A stretch of 64,000 nt of DNA from Eustoma russellianum (Eukaryota; Streptophyta; Magnoliopsida; Gentianales; Gentianaceae): NCBI GenBank assembly GCA_036186865.1, contig AP025057.1:22518348-22582347 (forward strand), in the 5' to 3' direction. The notes under the pieces are model-generated. The model searched no databases, was not told the origin of the DNA, and saw nothing but the letters and a program-made list of their open reading frames with translations. A program made the translations under genes and the position numbers. Positions within the stretch are counted from its first letter, which is position 1; each line of letters starts with the position of its first letter. This document shows, piece after piece, positions 12,946-22,549 of the stretch.

Positions 12946-13151
12946 GGCAGGAAAAGAAATCGCCTTTGGAGTGTATTCAACGAGAGTTGATCAGCGGTAT
13001 GCGCAGAAGATCAGCGGGATGAGGGTGGCGGTGGGCATACGGCGGCGACGGCTATTGCCGCAGGGACAAATAATTCTCGAAAATAATGTCACTATCTATC
13101 AATGTGTATGATTTCAAATAATATCAATATGATTTCAAGAATAATTTCATA
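12946..13151 (-). promoter_or_regulatory. 5' leader of element C, limits uncertain
   Basis: GC-rich sequence directly upstream of ORF1 (12946-13068) that turns AT-rich and ends at an (AT)n tract. By position it should hold the internal promoter of the LINE, but I recognise no promoter motif. Confidence 0.4.
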
Positions 13152-13152
13152 A

Positions 13153-13169
13153 ATATATATATATATATA
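13153..13169. repeat. (AT)n tract 5' of element C
   Basis: About 17 bases of AT. Confidence 0.9.
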
Positions 13170-13338
13170 AACCAGAATCTCCATATGCCCAAATCAAAAT
13201 TTGGATCCCGTCAGGTACACATAGACAGGGGTGTCACTAGAAACAAACTTTATATCCCTTGAGATGGAGTTGCCTATCACCCTCCTCAGACTCTCGCGAT
13301 AGCTTTTGCTGTCGTTGGAATGTACTAGGTATGGTTGT

Positions 13339-13340
<2 letters not shown>
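13170..13340. other. Spacer without recognisable LINE sequence
   Basis: 171 bases between two TA tracts. I see no ORF worth calling and no similarity to the LINE parts in this window. It may be old host DNA between the C and D insertions. Confidence 0.5.
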
Positions 13341-13388
<48 letters not shown>

Positions 13389-13447
13389 TACATATATATA
13401 TGCATATACACACACACAGATACATACACACACACATATATATATAC

Positions 13448-13520
<73 letters not shown>
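13341..13520. repeat. Compound (TA)n(CA)n(TACA)n microsatellite 5' of element D
   Basis: About 180 bases of TA with CA and TACA interruptions. Open frames of Tyr-Ile repeats here on both strands come only from the repeat. Confidence 0.95.
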
Positions 13521-13522
<2 letters not shown>

Positions 13523-13525
<3 letters not shown>

Positions 13526-13872
13526 CATCTTTTAAAAAGTGATATACGGGGGCTCCGGCGATCACGGAATGCGCTCATCCCTGCGGCTTTAGCCGCTGCC
13601 GCCGCTGACTGCTGCAAACTCCGATCACCTCCCATTGCAGCCTCCTGATTCTGTCTGGTTCCGCCGGAAGCAATCCATTACTCACGCCGAATCCAAGCTT
13701 TGCGACAGAAAACACCACAAACTTGATCAGCGGGACAGGTAATTTCGTCATTGCTCACGGCGGCGCTAGTCGCCGGCCGGTGTGATCCGCTCATTCCGTC
13801 ACATGCCTGTTCTCGCTTATTACCATTTCTGCTGGTTTTTTGTTTTTACCATCCGTCTGAAACTTTTTGATT
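13523..13872 (+). promoter_or_regulatory. 5' leader of element D
   Basis: About 350 bases between the microsatellite and the ORF1 ATG. In LINEs this region normally carries the internal promoter. It is more GC-rich than the flanks. I see no clear TATA box or Inr, so the promoter role is inferred from position only. Confidence 0.5.
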
Positions 13873-15171
13873 ATGACGGCGGCACCAAGCTTTGCTGCCG
13901 TTGTCTCCGGTGCGTCACAATCCGCGAATATCTCCATTGCACCGAAACCGGTTTCTCGTCACAAGGGCATTCCGCTGGTTTCGTTTCTTGATGAGGAAAT
14001 TGATGCGCTGGCCGAACCCTACAGGTATTCTTTAGTCGGCACTTTTTGGTATGGCAGGCCACCAATGAAAGTTATCCGTGAGGTGTTTGAAAAAATCGGT
14101 TTTCAGCAAGATTTACGTATCACCTTGCTTGATAAGTCGCATATTCTTCTCAACTTCCGCAATGAAGCGGACTATTTGCGTTGTTTCTATCGTCGGTCAT
14201 GGCAGATTTCTGGTTGCCATATGCGAATTACAAAGTGGACAGTAGATTTTGATCCCAGCGCAGATGTTCCTATTGTGCCTATCTGGGTAGCACTGCCGAC
14301 ATTGCCTATATATTTCCATCATCGTTCCGCATTATTTGAGGTGGTTAAACCTATTGGTACACCGTTGAAGTTAGATGTCGCCACCTCGGATGGCTTGCGT
14401 CCTTCTGTGGCTCGTGTTTGTGTTGAGGTTGATGTTTCCCAAGACTTACCACAGAAGATTTATCTGCAGGCAAAAGGTCGAATGATCCTGCAAACAATAG
14501 TGTATGAGGATCTTCCTCTCTTTTGCACCTCTTGCCGTCGGCTAGGTCATGCCACAGCGGCATGCCCGTCTAAACCCGCTGATACTGCGGCTCCACCACC
14601 TCCTCCTCCGCCTCCGCCTCCTCCAAAGTCCATCCGTCCCCGTCAGCGCTGGACTCCGATTAAAAAACGTGTGATTTTGCCAGAGATATCTCCACCCAAC
14701 CCTCAGGAGCCTGCCGTCGATAAGGATAATTCAGCATTAAGGCCTCCGACTCATCCGACTGTGGACCCTACAATACAGACTGGAGTGGATGTTACGCAGC
14801 TGCCTTCCTCGACTCAGCCTCTTGATGAAGAGGAATTTTGTGATGCTGCAGATAAGCAGCTGCCAGTTGACCAAGCACACATAGAAATGGGTCATTCTTC
14901 GGACACAGACTTACCTCTAGACGACATGCATGAGGAAATTCTAGAAGTTACAGAAGATGTTACGCGGAAGCTACACTCGATCCCGCCATCGCCTGATGAG
15001 GATATTTTGTTATCAAGATTAACAGATCAAGAGACTGCATCGGAATTTATCCCGGTTGTCCCACGGCAGAAACGACGCACCCGCAAAGATTTGCCGCCCC
15101 TCCCACCTTCTACGATCTTAACTCAGAGCGCATCTCACGTTGTACAGGGAAGTACCTCTCTTACTCAATGA
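13873..15171 (+). CDS. LINE ORF1 protein of element D (DUF4283-like + CCHC zinc knuckle)
   Basis: A 432-residue nucleic-acid-binding protein that should coat the element's RNA. The ATG at 13873 (M-T-A-A-P-S-F) is chosen because lineage I copies C and N start at the matching place (MAAAPPSF, MTVPPTF); the in-frame codons upstream offer no ATG. A DUF4283-like domain covers residues ~15-180 ('YSLVGTFWYGRPP', 'ITKWTVDFDPSADVPIVPIW'). A zinc knuckle C-TS-C-RRLG-H-ATAA-C follows at ~218-231, then a run of ten prolines and a basic 'RWTPIKK' stretch. The C-terminal third is acidic and low in structure. The stop TGA overlaps the ORF2 start, so the two proteins are probably made by coupled translation. 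The frame is undamaged. Confidence 0.93.
   Translation: MTAAPSFAAVVSGASQSANISIAPKPVSRHKGIPLVSFLDEEIDALAEPYRYSLVGTFWYGRPPMKVIREVFEKIGFQQDLRITLLDKSHILLNFRNEADYLRCFYRRSWQISGCHMRITKWTVDFDPSADVPIVPIWVALPTLPIYFHHRSALFEVVKPIGTPLKLDVATSDGLRPSVARVCVEVDVSQDLPQKIYLQAKGRMILQTIVYEDLPLFCTSCRRLGHATAACPSKPADTAAPPPPPPPPPPPKSIRPRQRWTPIKKRVILPEISPPNPQEPAVDKDNSALRPPTHPTVDPTIQTGVDVTQLPSSTQPLDEEEFCDAADKQLPVDQAHIEMGHSSDTDLPLDDMHEEILEVTEDVTRKLHSIPPSPDEDILLSRLTDQETASEFIPVVPRQKRRTRKDLPPLPPSTILTQSASHVVQGSTSLTQ
15168..15171 (+). promoter_or_regulatory. ATGA stop-start overlap of ORF1 and ORF2 (element D)
   Basis: The ORF1 TGA and the ORF2 ATG share two bases in ATGA. The same overlap is seen in B (2531), C (11652), F (26259), K (37225), M (43686), N (50057), O (56262) and P (62231). 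This points to termination-reinitiation as the way ORF2 is translated. Confidence 0.85.
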
Positions 15172-18100
15172 ATAGTTTAGTGTGGAATATTAGGGGCATG
15201 CGTGCCTCACTGCCTAGGTTAAGACGTTTGATTACAGAGCATCGGTTGCATTTATTAGCATTATTAGAACCTAAACACACACCTTCAAACATTGGTCGTT
15301 TCATGTTGCAGCTTGGTTTTACACACTCTTACGCTTCTCACTCGCATAGTATTTGGTTTTTTTGGCGGGATACTGAGTTTACATTACTGGATACTCAGGA
15401 TCAGGGTCAGGTGGTGCACTTTACTCTTCAATCCATTTCACTGCAGTTAACATTTATATTTTCGGTGGTATATGCGACCACAACGTCTGTTCTGCGCCGC
15501 CCTCTTTGGCGAGCTCTGCGTGACTTTGCTGATTCGTGTCAGTTACCTTGGCTAGTTGGTGGTGATTTTAACACATTTCGCACGTTAGAAGACCATTGTG
15601 GTCGTTCGGTTCCCTCGCTAGTCGCATTACAAGATTTCAATGACTGTGTTGAATATTGCTCTTTGATGGCTCCTCCTCATCAGGGTTCCAGATTCACTTG
15701 GGCAGATGGAAGGGGTCTTGGTCGCATATCTCGCAGATTGGACTGGCTCTTTATTAATTCTACATTCCAAGATACTTTTCCAACGCTTCAATTGTCTCAT
15801 CTTCCCAGAGTGGCTTCTGATCATATGCCATTACTACTCATTTGTCGTCGACAAGAGGGGTTTAGCCGTCGCGCATTCAGATTCTTAGATGCATGGCTGC
15901 ATCATTCAGACTTTAATAATTACATGACACAAGTGTGGCTTTCTTATCCAACTACGGGTGGTATGTATGGTTTCTACAGCAAGCTCTGCTCATTCAAAAG
16001 AGGTTTGCAGCGATGGAATAAGGATGTTTTCGGCAATATTTTTAGTAATCTTAAATATGCGGAGACTCAATTAAATCATGCTGAAGCTGACTTGGATGCT
16101 CAGCCAACAGAGGACACTCGAGCCGCATATCATAAATGTAAGGCCGAATATTTACAAGCGTCTAATGCGGAATTACATTTCTGGAAACAGAAAGCACGAG
16201 TAAAGTGGCTTCAGGAAGGTGATGCGAATACGCAATATTTTCATTCTGTTGTCAAGGGAAAGCGGACACACCTACGTATTCAGCAAATACAGGCTCCAGA
16301 TGGACAGTTGCTAACGGAGCCATCAGACATTAAAGCAGCGGCGGTAGCTTTCTACACTGATTTGTTTGCTCCCGTTCCTACGCAGAATTATGCAGCTATA
16401 TTATCTTCCATTCCTCGACTAGTCACCGAAGAGGACAATATACGACTAACTGCGTTGCCCACTGTGTCCGAAATTAAAGATGCGGTATGGCATCTGGATC
16501 CTCATAGTGCTGCTGGCCCAGATGGCTTTCACGGTATGTTTTATCGTTCATGTTGGTCGGTTATACATTCTGATGTTGAAAAAGCAGTGCAAGAATTTTT
16601 CTTGGGTATTCCGCAGCCATCAATGATGGCAAGTTCAGTTATTACTTTGATACCCAAAACCTCCTCACCACGTTCTTTCGGTGATTTCCGTCCAATATGT
16701 TTGACGAATTTCATAAGTAAGGTGTGTACCCGTATTATTGCGACGCGACTGGGTCTGCTTCTCCCCAAGTTGATTTCGCCGGAACAAACAGGTTTTCTCC
16801 CAGGCCAGGATATCTCAACACAAGTTTTATTAGCAAGAGAAATGGTTCATATGTTGGATAATGGCCCTTCACATGTATGCTTGAAATTGGATATGATGAA
16901 AGCTTTTGACCGAGTCAGTTGGAATTATCTGGAACATCTTTTATTGAGATTTGGCTTTTCAAGTTTCTTCACCAGATTAATCCTCAATCATCTCAGCGCC
17001 ACTACTTTATCAGTTTTGATTAATGGGGAACCATCTCCAAAGTTTCGCCCACATCGAGGGGTGAAGCAGGGAGACCCTTTATCTCCATTGCTTTTTATTT
17101 TGGCTTCTGAGGGGTTCAGCCGTGGCTTATCCTCGTTAGTGACAGCGGGACATATTCAGTCATTTCGTCTTGGTTGGATCCCTTTTTCCATATCTCATTT
17201 AGCGTATGCCGACGATCTGCTTGTTTTTCTACAAGGCACACAACGTAACATTCGTAGATTTAAAAAGTTCTTAACGGATTATGAAACTGCATCTGGGCAA
17301 AAGGTCAATTTTCAGAAGAGTAGTTTTATTCCATCGGATCGCCTTTCGGTGAGCCGCGTTTGTGCTTTACAGGAAATACTTGGGATGAGGCTTTCATCAC
17401 TGCCTTTCCGTTATTTGGGTTCTTATCTTCACAAGGGTATCACTCGTACTCGTTATTGTACTACTCTTTTACAGCACTTTGATGATAGACTACAAGGATG
17501 GCATTCTAGGCTATTATCTGCTGCGGGCAGATTAGTTTTATTGCGCTTGGTGATGTCAGCGCTACCTCTCCATATCATGGCAGCAGGGGGTCTTCCAAAA
17601 TCAGTCATTCGGGTGATAAATAGGAAAATGGCTAATTTTTATTGGGGGCAGAGACACCACTGGGTTGCATGGTCAAATATTACATTGCCCACTGAAGAGG
17701 GTGGCTTGGGACTGCGGGATCTTCATAGCTTACAACAGGCTTATCATTGCAGGATTTGGTGGCTCTATCATAAGCAAGATACATTATGGAGTCGATATAT
17801 GCAGGCAAAATATGGACGCAGAGGTGATTTTCGGCCACGTTTACCGGATTCGCCAATTTGGAAGCTTATTTGCCGCATTAATCATATTTGTGCTGCGCAA
17901 ACATCAGGGATGGGCCGATTTCTTATGTGGAATCCATCTGCCTCAGGGGAGTTTACTTTAAAATCGGCGTACAATATATGTCGTTCAGCTAGACCTACGT
18001 TACACACAGCTAAATTTATTTGGTTTAAATATCATTCGCCAGCCATCCGACTTATACTCTGGCGTTTGTTTCATGCGGCATTACCATTTGAAGACTATAT

Positions 18101-19034
18101 AGGCCGCTACTTGACAGCGCGACCTACGCAATGCCCGTTTTGCCGGCGTCAATCCTCCTCAGTTGATCATGTCTTTTTATATTGCTCCACCATACAGCCC
18201 TTGTGGATGTTCTTTGCCTCAGAACTGCAGGGTGTACCTCCAACAACTCTAACGCTCAGACAATACTTATTAGCTTGGTGGTACAGGTCATCCACTTCTT
18301 CTTTAGATGGGGTGCTTAAAATTGTGGTCCCGGCCATTATAACTTATAATATATGGCGTGCTTATGCCAATCTGGTATATGGGGATCAGATCTCCTTTTC
18401 TATATCTGCATTTCGGCGCACAATTCACTTTGATCTTCATATGTGGGGTCATACGATTCAAGGAACTAAATTGGCAGCCGGTCCATTTACGCCTTTATCA
18501 TGGCTTCCAACGCCCCGCCCTCCGCGTCTTCAAGTGATTAAGTGGCTTACTCCACCGTCAGGCCGATTTAAACTCAATGTTGATGCATCGGTTGGACGAT
18601 TCAATGCGGCAGGAGGCGCCATTCTGCGCGACTCTAGTGGCGCATGTGTGCGTGCCATCGCATTCCGCCTCCCATTCTGTACACCGCTGCAGGCTGAAAT
18701 CCAGACAGCACTGTTTGGCTTGTTATATTTCCTACCATTATATAGATCCCTGATTATGGAAACTGATTGTGCACAACTGCTGCAACGTTTAGGGCAACAT
18801 CAATCGATCTTTGGAAACTTCCATCTGAAATTACTACATTTGTTGATCACACGCCATCATTTGGATACTAATCACGTGTTCAGGGAGGCAAATATGCCAG
18901 CGCATTACTTGGCTCAGCATGCAATGCGGTCGCCATGCACTTCATTTTTCACAGCCTCTAGCCTGCCATCGATTGTCCGGGCAGCAGTCTCACTGGATCT
19001 CACGTCAGTCACTGTGCGTAGACAGTCAACATAA
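15168..19034 (+). CDS. LINE ORF2 polyprotein of element D (APE endonuclease, RT, zf-RVT, RNase H)
   Basis: A complete 1288-residue enzyme for target-primed reverse transcription. Endonuclease, residues ~1-225: Asn7, Glu34, 'GGDFN' (Asp133, Asn135) and 'SDH' (Asp218, His219) are all present. Reverse transcriptase, ~440-760: 'FRPICLTNFISKV', 'KLDMMKAFDRVSW', 'GVKQGDPLSPLLF' and the catalytic YADD at 680-683. zf-RVT, ~955-1015: CPFC then HVFLYC. RNase H, ~1130-1265: Asp in 'LNVDAS', Glu in 'QAEIQT', Asp in 'METDCA'. The fourth RNase H Asp is replaced ('EANMPAHYLAQHA'), as in every copy here. The ATG is fixed by the overlap with the ORF1 stop. No stop or shift is seen. Confidence 0.96.
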   Translation: MNSLVWNIRGMRASLPRLRRLITEHRLHLLALLEPKHTPSNIGRFMLQLGFTHSYASHSHSIWFFWRDTEFTLLDTQDQGQVVHFTLQSISLQLTFIFSVVYATTTSVLRRPLWRALRDFADSCQLPWLVGGDFNTFRTLEDHCGRSVPSLVALQDFNDCVEYCSLMAPPHQGSRFTWADGRGLGRISRRLDWLFINSTFQDTFPTLQLSHLPRVASDHMPLLLICRRQEGFSRRAFRFLDAWLHHSDFNNYMTQVWLSYPTTGGMYGFYSKLCSFKRGLQRWNKDVFGNIFSNLKYAETQLNHAEADLDAQPTEDTRAAYHKCKAEYLQASNAELHFWKQKARVKWLQEGDANTQYFHSVVKGKRTHLRIQQIQAPDGQLLTEPSDIKAAAVAFYTDLFAPVPTQNYAAILSSIPRLVTEEDNIRLTALPTVSEIKDAVWHLDPHSAAGPDGFHGMFYRSCWSVIHSDVEKAVQEFFLGIPQPSMMASSVITLIPKTSSPRSFGDFRPICLTNFISKVCTRIIATRLGLLLPKLISPEQTGFLPGQDISTQVLLAREMVHMLDNGPSHVCLKLDMMKAFDRVSWNYLEHLLLRFGFSSFFTRLILNHLSATTLSVLINGEPSPKFRPHRGVKQGDPLSPLLFILASEGFSRGLSSLVTAGHIQSFRLGWIPFSISHLAYADDLLVFLQGTQRNIRRFKKFLTDYETASGQKVNFQKSSFIPSDRLSVSRVCALQEILGMRLSSLPFRYLGSYLHKGITRTRYCTTLLQHFDDRLQGWHSRLLSAAGRLVLLRLVMSALPLHIMAAGGLPKSVIRVINRKMANFYWGQRHHWVAWSNITLPTEEGGLGLRDLHSLQQAYHCRIWWLYHKQDTLWSRYMQAKYGRRGDFRPRLPDSPIWKLICRINHICAAQTSGMGRFLMWNPSASGEFTLKSAYNICRSARPTLHTAKFIWFKYHSPAIRLILWRLFHAALPFEDYIGRYLTARPTQCPFCRRQSSSVDHVFLYCSTIQPLWMFFASELQGVPPTTLTLRQYLLAWWYRSSTSSLDGVLKIVVPAIITYNIWRAYANLVYGDQISFSISAFRRTIHFDLHMWGHTIQGTKLAAGPFTPLSWLPTPRPPRLQVIKWLTPPSGRFKLNVDASVGRFNAAGGAILRDSSGACVRAIAFRLPFCTPLQAEIQTALFGLLYFLPLYRSLIMETDCAQLLQRLGQHQSIFGNFHLKLLHLLITRHHLDTNHVFREANMPAHYLAQHAMRSPCTSFFTASSLPSIVRAAVSLDLTSVTVRRQST

Positions 19035-19069
19035 CGTCTTCCAAATGGATTGGCAAACACAATTTTTAT

Positions 19070-19107
19070 CTGCCTGTACTTGTTGGAGTACAGGCAGGCC
19101 GGGTATG
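19070..19107 (+). repeat. 3' UTR hairpin + GGTATG, copy 1 of element D
   Basis: A perfect 11-bp stem CTGCCTGTACT / AGTACAGGCAG with a 6-base loop, followed by GGTATG at 19102-19107. Confidence 0.85.
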
Positions 19108-19276
19108 TTGGCTGTTCTTTCTCTACTATTTGGCATACACATTATCCATGCTTACACACATATTATTTTTCCATGTACATATAATCTCTTTGATGAGGAT
19201 GCTCGACCGGTCTTGGTACATGCTGCGATACGTAATATCATGGGCGTTTGCAATGAATGGCACGGGCGAACTGTTG

Positions 19277-19304
19277 CTGCCTGCGCTATTCCTACTGCAG
19301 GCAG
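19277..19304 (+). repeat. 3' UTR hairpin, copy 2 of element D (tag decayed)
   Basis: 8-bp stem CTGCCTGC / GCAGGCAG with a 12-base loop. The tag is degenerate here (CTTGGTTTC). Confidence 0.75.
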
Positions 19305-19446
19305 CCTTGGTTTCGGGAGCCTTCACAATGCTGGATATTCATCTTGTGCAACTGACTATACGTGGATGGGAATGCATTTGGGGCATGAGCTTTGGCGTTG
19401 GCTCACTATCTATGTCTTCCACCAGGATTGGCGCACTCTGACACAT

Positions 19447-19485
19447 CCTGCCTGTTTCCTCAGGGATCCAGGCAGGCTCGGTATG
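19447..19485 (+). repeat. 3' UTR hairpin + GGTATG, copy 3 of element D
   Basis: 8-bp stem CCTGCCTG / CAGGCAGG, tag GGTATG at 19480-19485. Confidence 0.85.
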
Positions 19486-19750
19486 TCTGCTTATCTATCG
19501 GCCAATATTTCATATTCTCCACTGTGTTATAACTACCGTTTGGTGTTTTCTATTTCATGTCTTCGATTACGTCTGGCGCTGCCAACTGCTGGTTTTTCCT
19601 TCTTGGCGCCTAACCCTTGGATTGATATGACGGGGCTACTGGAGGTGACACTACCGCATCATACTTTCAGCTTTATCCGATACTGGCGCCATTTTCACGG
19701 ATATCACCATTTGTACTCATATTTAAATTCTACACATTTCAATGATAGTC

Positions 19751-19833
19751 ATATAAATATGTACGCTTTTTCCTTCGCTAGGGTTTTATCCACAAGGGTG
19801 GTTTTACCTGGCAAGGTTTTAACGCGGCATATC
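19751..19833 (+). repeat. Conserved LINE 3' module, copy 2 (element D)
   Basis: The outer stem reads GCTAGG / CCTGGC. The fifth pair is G-C instead of the A-T of other copies, a compensatory change. Confidence 0.92.
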
Positions 19834-19958
19834 GTATATGACTGGAGATATGTAATTCTTAGTTCTTTATTTCATTTGTTCACATACTCTGAACTCATGT
19901 AATATGGTTTTCCTCCGCCATAAGTGAGGCTTTATTCTAATCAAATAAATTTTTTCTC

Positions 19959-19973
19959 AAAAAAAAAAAAAAA
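19959..19973 (+). other. Poly(A) tail of element D
   Basis: 15 adenines, followed by ATATACAT-type sequence. It is also the probable target of element E (similar 13-bp sequences at 19968-19980 and 22285-22297, one mismatch). Confidence 0.9.
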
Positions 19974-19980
19974 TATACAT

Positions 19981-21626
19981 CGCATGGAGCATGCGCTACA
20001 AATGACTTCGGTGTCATTGCCACTCAAATACTTGGGGTTGCATAGAGGCAAGGAAAGGTTTTCTCATTTTCTATCATTAGTCTCTTCTTTTCAACGTAAG
20101 CTTCAAATGTGGCAAGTAAAGTTTCTAAATCACGCAGGCTGCTTGATTTTAATAAAACATGTGCTTTCAGTCATACCTCTACATATGACGTCGGCTTGTT
20201 CTCTCCCACAAAGTACAATACGCACATTACATCATCTAATAGCTAAATTCTTTTGGGGGGCTGCAAATGATGAGGTTAAGCATGCCTGGGTTTTGGCTGA
20301 GAAATTATTTCAACCAACTGCTGAGGGTGGGCTGGGAATTCAAAAACTGGATGATATTCAGAAGGCTTACTCTTGTCGTTTATGGTGGAGATATCGTTCT
20401 CAAGGCACTTTATGGAGTAGTGTTTTCAGGCCGAGGTATGGTAATCGGACTACAATGCAATGGTGTATCACTGACTCCTCAGTATGGAAGAGAATTTGCA
20501 GAATAAATGTATTTGCTCAGGAGCTTTTCGAGATAAATGAGGACATGCAGAATGGTATTTTCTCCGTAAAAACTATGCATGATCATATTTGTTCGAGGGG
20601 GATTCAGCGGCTTTCGCTTCAGTTTGTGTGGCATAAGTTTCTACCACCAAAGATTCGATTATTCCTTTGGCGTTTATAGCATGCAACTTTGCCAATTCCT
20701 GAAAATTTGATCCGATTCTCAAGTTCTTATCCCAGCCGATGCCGATTTTGTCTCAGTGCTGTGGTGACGATGGATCATATTTTTTTTACATGTCCTGAGG
20801 TCAGCCCCATATGGAGATATTACAGTCTATGCCTTGATGGTCCAGCAACAACATCAACTACTCTTCAGTCACACTTACTCCAATGGTGGCTTTCGATTCA
20901 AGCACGTTCATTTAAAGGAATATTGCGAATCATTTCACCAGGTCTGATAGCATGGGAGCTCTGGAAAGCATACTCATCAATCATGTTTAGTGACGGTAGG
21001 TGGTGTCCACAGCAAGTTATGGAGATGATTCGACGATCTATTTATGATTGGTCGTCAGCACAACGGGGTAAAAAGTATGCACTTTCAGATGCTAGCTTAG
21101 TCTCTTGTGGTCTTTCACCTATCTTGCGATCTCAAACATGTCGGATAGTTCGCTGGATGTACCCTTCAACTGGGTGGTACAAGTTGAATGTGGATGCAGC
21201 ATATGGGTATACCACAGCAGTCGCATGTGCTATTTTACGTGATAGTCGGGGATTCTTCATAGGCGCAATCTCATTTCATCTGCCACTTTCGACACCGACA
21301 GAGGCAGACTGCAGGCAACATTTTATGCTTTTCTATACTTTGCACCTCATTGGATGCCAATAGATGTGGAAGTGGATGCTCAGGATGTTTTACATAAGGT
21401 CCAAAATGGAAGTTCTCATAAAGCTAGCATGTTTCGCGATCTTTTGCATTCTATGTCTCTCTCATTGATGTATGCCCCTAGGGAAGCCAATCAGGTGGCA
21501 CACTATCTTGGTCAATATGGTCAGATGCGGAATCAATTGTCCATTTTTAAGACCATTTTAGCATTACCTCCGTTAGCTCGAGCTAGTCTTCAGACAGAGG
21601 CAACCCCACATCTACGTCATGGATAA
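19981..21626 (+). pseudogene. ORF2 C-terminal half of element E (zf-RVT + RNase H)
   Basis: The frame opens in the region after the RT thumb ('PLKYLGLHRGKERF') and runs through 'WGAANDEVKHAW' and 'QKAYSCRLWWRYRS'. A stop lies at 20677-20679 in 'LFLWRL*HATLP'. The zf-RVT region (CRFC, DHIFFTC) and the start of RNase H ('LNVDAAYGY') follow. One frameshift near 21320 ('TEADCRQ') splits the RNase H. The end 'EANQVAHYLGQYG' is in a second frame and stops at 21624. No endonuclease or RT, so inactive. Only one stop and one shift, so not old. Confidence 0.9.
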
Positions 21627-21643
21627 GGCACTTCAAAAAATAT

Positions 21644-21683
21644 GTTGCCCGTATCATCGCATGGTATGGGCAGCGCGGGTACA
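21644..21683 (+). repeat. 3' UTR hairpin + GGGTAC tag (element E)
   Basis: Stem TTGCCCGTA / TATGGGCAG, then CGCGGGTAC. Confidence 0.65.
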
Positions 21684-22080
21684 CTCATCTACTTCTCATG
21701 ATTATTATCATTTGTTATATGTTTTCAAATTGTGGGCTCTTGTGAGATATCTTTTTTTGTTGACTGTGTCTCAGGATACATGCAACATGGGTACATATTC
21801 TACATACGCTGGATCTTTTTTCTATGCACTTACTATTCAACTATTGTCACTAATCCCCATTTCATGTTTCCTTTGCATGGATTCATGGCGAGACTTTCAT
21901 CGACAATCATTCAGCACAAAGCAGCACAAAATAGCTTGTTTCTCCGTTTGGATTCTTCGCATCATGCTTCACTATGGTCAAATATCAAATGACAAAAACG
22001 ACCACACTCTGGACATGGTGATTCAAGAGCATATAGTCTACATTATCTTTATATCTCACTTATGTGTATATTCAAATCAT

Positions 22081-22162
22081 ATAAATATGTACGCTTTTTC
22101 CTTCGTCAAGGTTTTATCCACAAGGGTAGTTTTACTTGGCAAGGTTTTAATGCGGCATATCG
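22081..22162 (+). repeat. Conserved LINE 3' module, copy 3 (element E)
   Basis: Outer stem GTCAAG / CTTGGC with one G-U pair. The inner stem has one mismatch (CCAC / GTAG). Confidence 0.9.
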
Positions 22163-22284
22163 TATATGATTGGAGACTAGAAATCTTATGGTTTTTACAC
22201 TATTGGTATTCATATGATGACTTTGGATGTAATATGGTAATCCTCCGTCATAAGTTAGGCCTGAAATAATATAATTTTTGGCTT

Positions 22285-22336
22285 AAAAAACATACATATT
22301 TTTTTTGGTGAAAGACGGGCGTTAAAAAAAATACAT
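22285..22336. other. Junction of E and F with a remnant of a IIb 3' terminus
   Basis: A-runs, ATACAT and T-runs. Bases 22307-22324 read GGTGAAAGACGGGCG, which matches the 3' terminus of IIb elements in minus orientation (compare 51666-51680). This looks like a leftover of another LINE that was destroyed by later insertions. Confidence 0.5.
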
Positions 22337-22468
22337 TTTTTTAAAGGCGAAATTTTATTAATGAATAAAAGCCTCCGTTATGGTGGAGGAAACCAGAGTA
22401 CAACCGTAAATATCGTACGAAAACAAATAATGCAAAGCGGTGATGATATGTAATCTCCAATCAAATAT

Positions 22469-22549
22469 GATATGCTGCATTAAAACCTTGCCAAGTAAAA
22501 CCACCCTTGTGGATAAAACCTTGGCGAAGGGAAAAGCGTACATATTTAT
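22469..22549 (-). repeat. Conserved LINE 3' module, copy 4 (element F)
   Basis: Consensus stem GCCAAG / CTTGGC and intact inner CCAC / GTGG. Confidence 0.92.

Larger units (their letters stand above)
7103..13151 (-). mobile_element. Element C: full-length but decayed LINE, lineage I
   Basis: Read right to left: a 5' leader upstream of 12945, then ORF1, ORF2 and a 3' UTR ending at the (TA)n at 7102. Similar over its whole length to the intact element D. The exact 5' end is uncertain between about 13068 and 13151, where sequence turns from GC-rich leader to AT-rich. Confidence 0.88.
19035..19958 (+). other. 3' UTR of element D
   Basis: About 920 non-coding bases holding three long hairpins (19070, 19277, 19447), the shared module (19751-19833) and the terminal 'CCTCCGCCATAAGTGAGG' hairpin at 19913-19930. 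An open frame (18919-19902) runs through it on the same strand, but it overlaps the end of ORF2 and matches nothing, so it is not called. Confidence 0.82.
13523..19973 (+). mobile_element. Element D: intact full-length LINE, lineage I
   Basis: A complete L1-type element of about 6.45 kb: 5' leader, ORF1 (433 codons), ORF2 (1288 aa), 3' UTR and a 15-base poly(A) at 19959-19973. Both ORFs are uninterrupted and every key motif is present. It sits between a TA microsatellite on the left and element E, which inserted at its poly(A), on the right. It is the best candidate in the window for a recently active copy and serves as the reference for the others. Confidence 0.92.
19981..22284 (+). mobile_element. 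Element E: 5'-truncated LINE, lineage III
   Basis: Starts downstream of the RT core and keeps the rest of ORF2 and the 3' UTR. A probable target-site duplication of A6-(T/C)-ATACAT flanks it: left copy in D's tail, right copy at 22285-22297. It therefore landed at the poly(A) of element D after D was in place. Confidence 0.85.
21627..22284 (+). other. 3' UTR of element E
   Basis: One hairpin with tag (21644-21683), the shared module (22081-22162), the terminal 'CCTCCGTCATAAGTTAGG' block, and an end at a short A-run. The open frame across it (21619-22269) has no recognisable protein. Confidence 0.78.

Noticed and set aside
13237..13648. Several open frames of Tyr-Ile or Thr-His repeats on both strands
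   Set aside because: They are translations of (TA)n and (CA)n microsatellites. The same holds at 27519-28050, 38686-39101, 45078-45386 and 51461-51783.
18919..19902. A 327-codon open frame overlapping the end of ORF2 and the 3' UTR of D
   Set aside because: It matches no known protein, is rich in Cys, His and Trp as expected of a chance frame, and crosses three hairpins and the module.
21619..22269. A 216-codon open frame in the 3' UTR of E
   Set aside because: No similarity to anything recognised. The region is the non-coding 3' UTR in all relatives.
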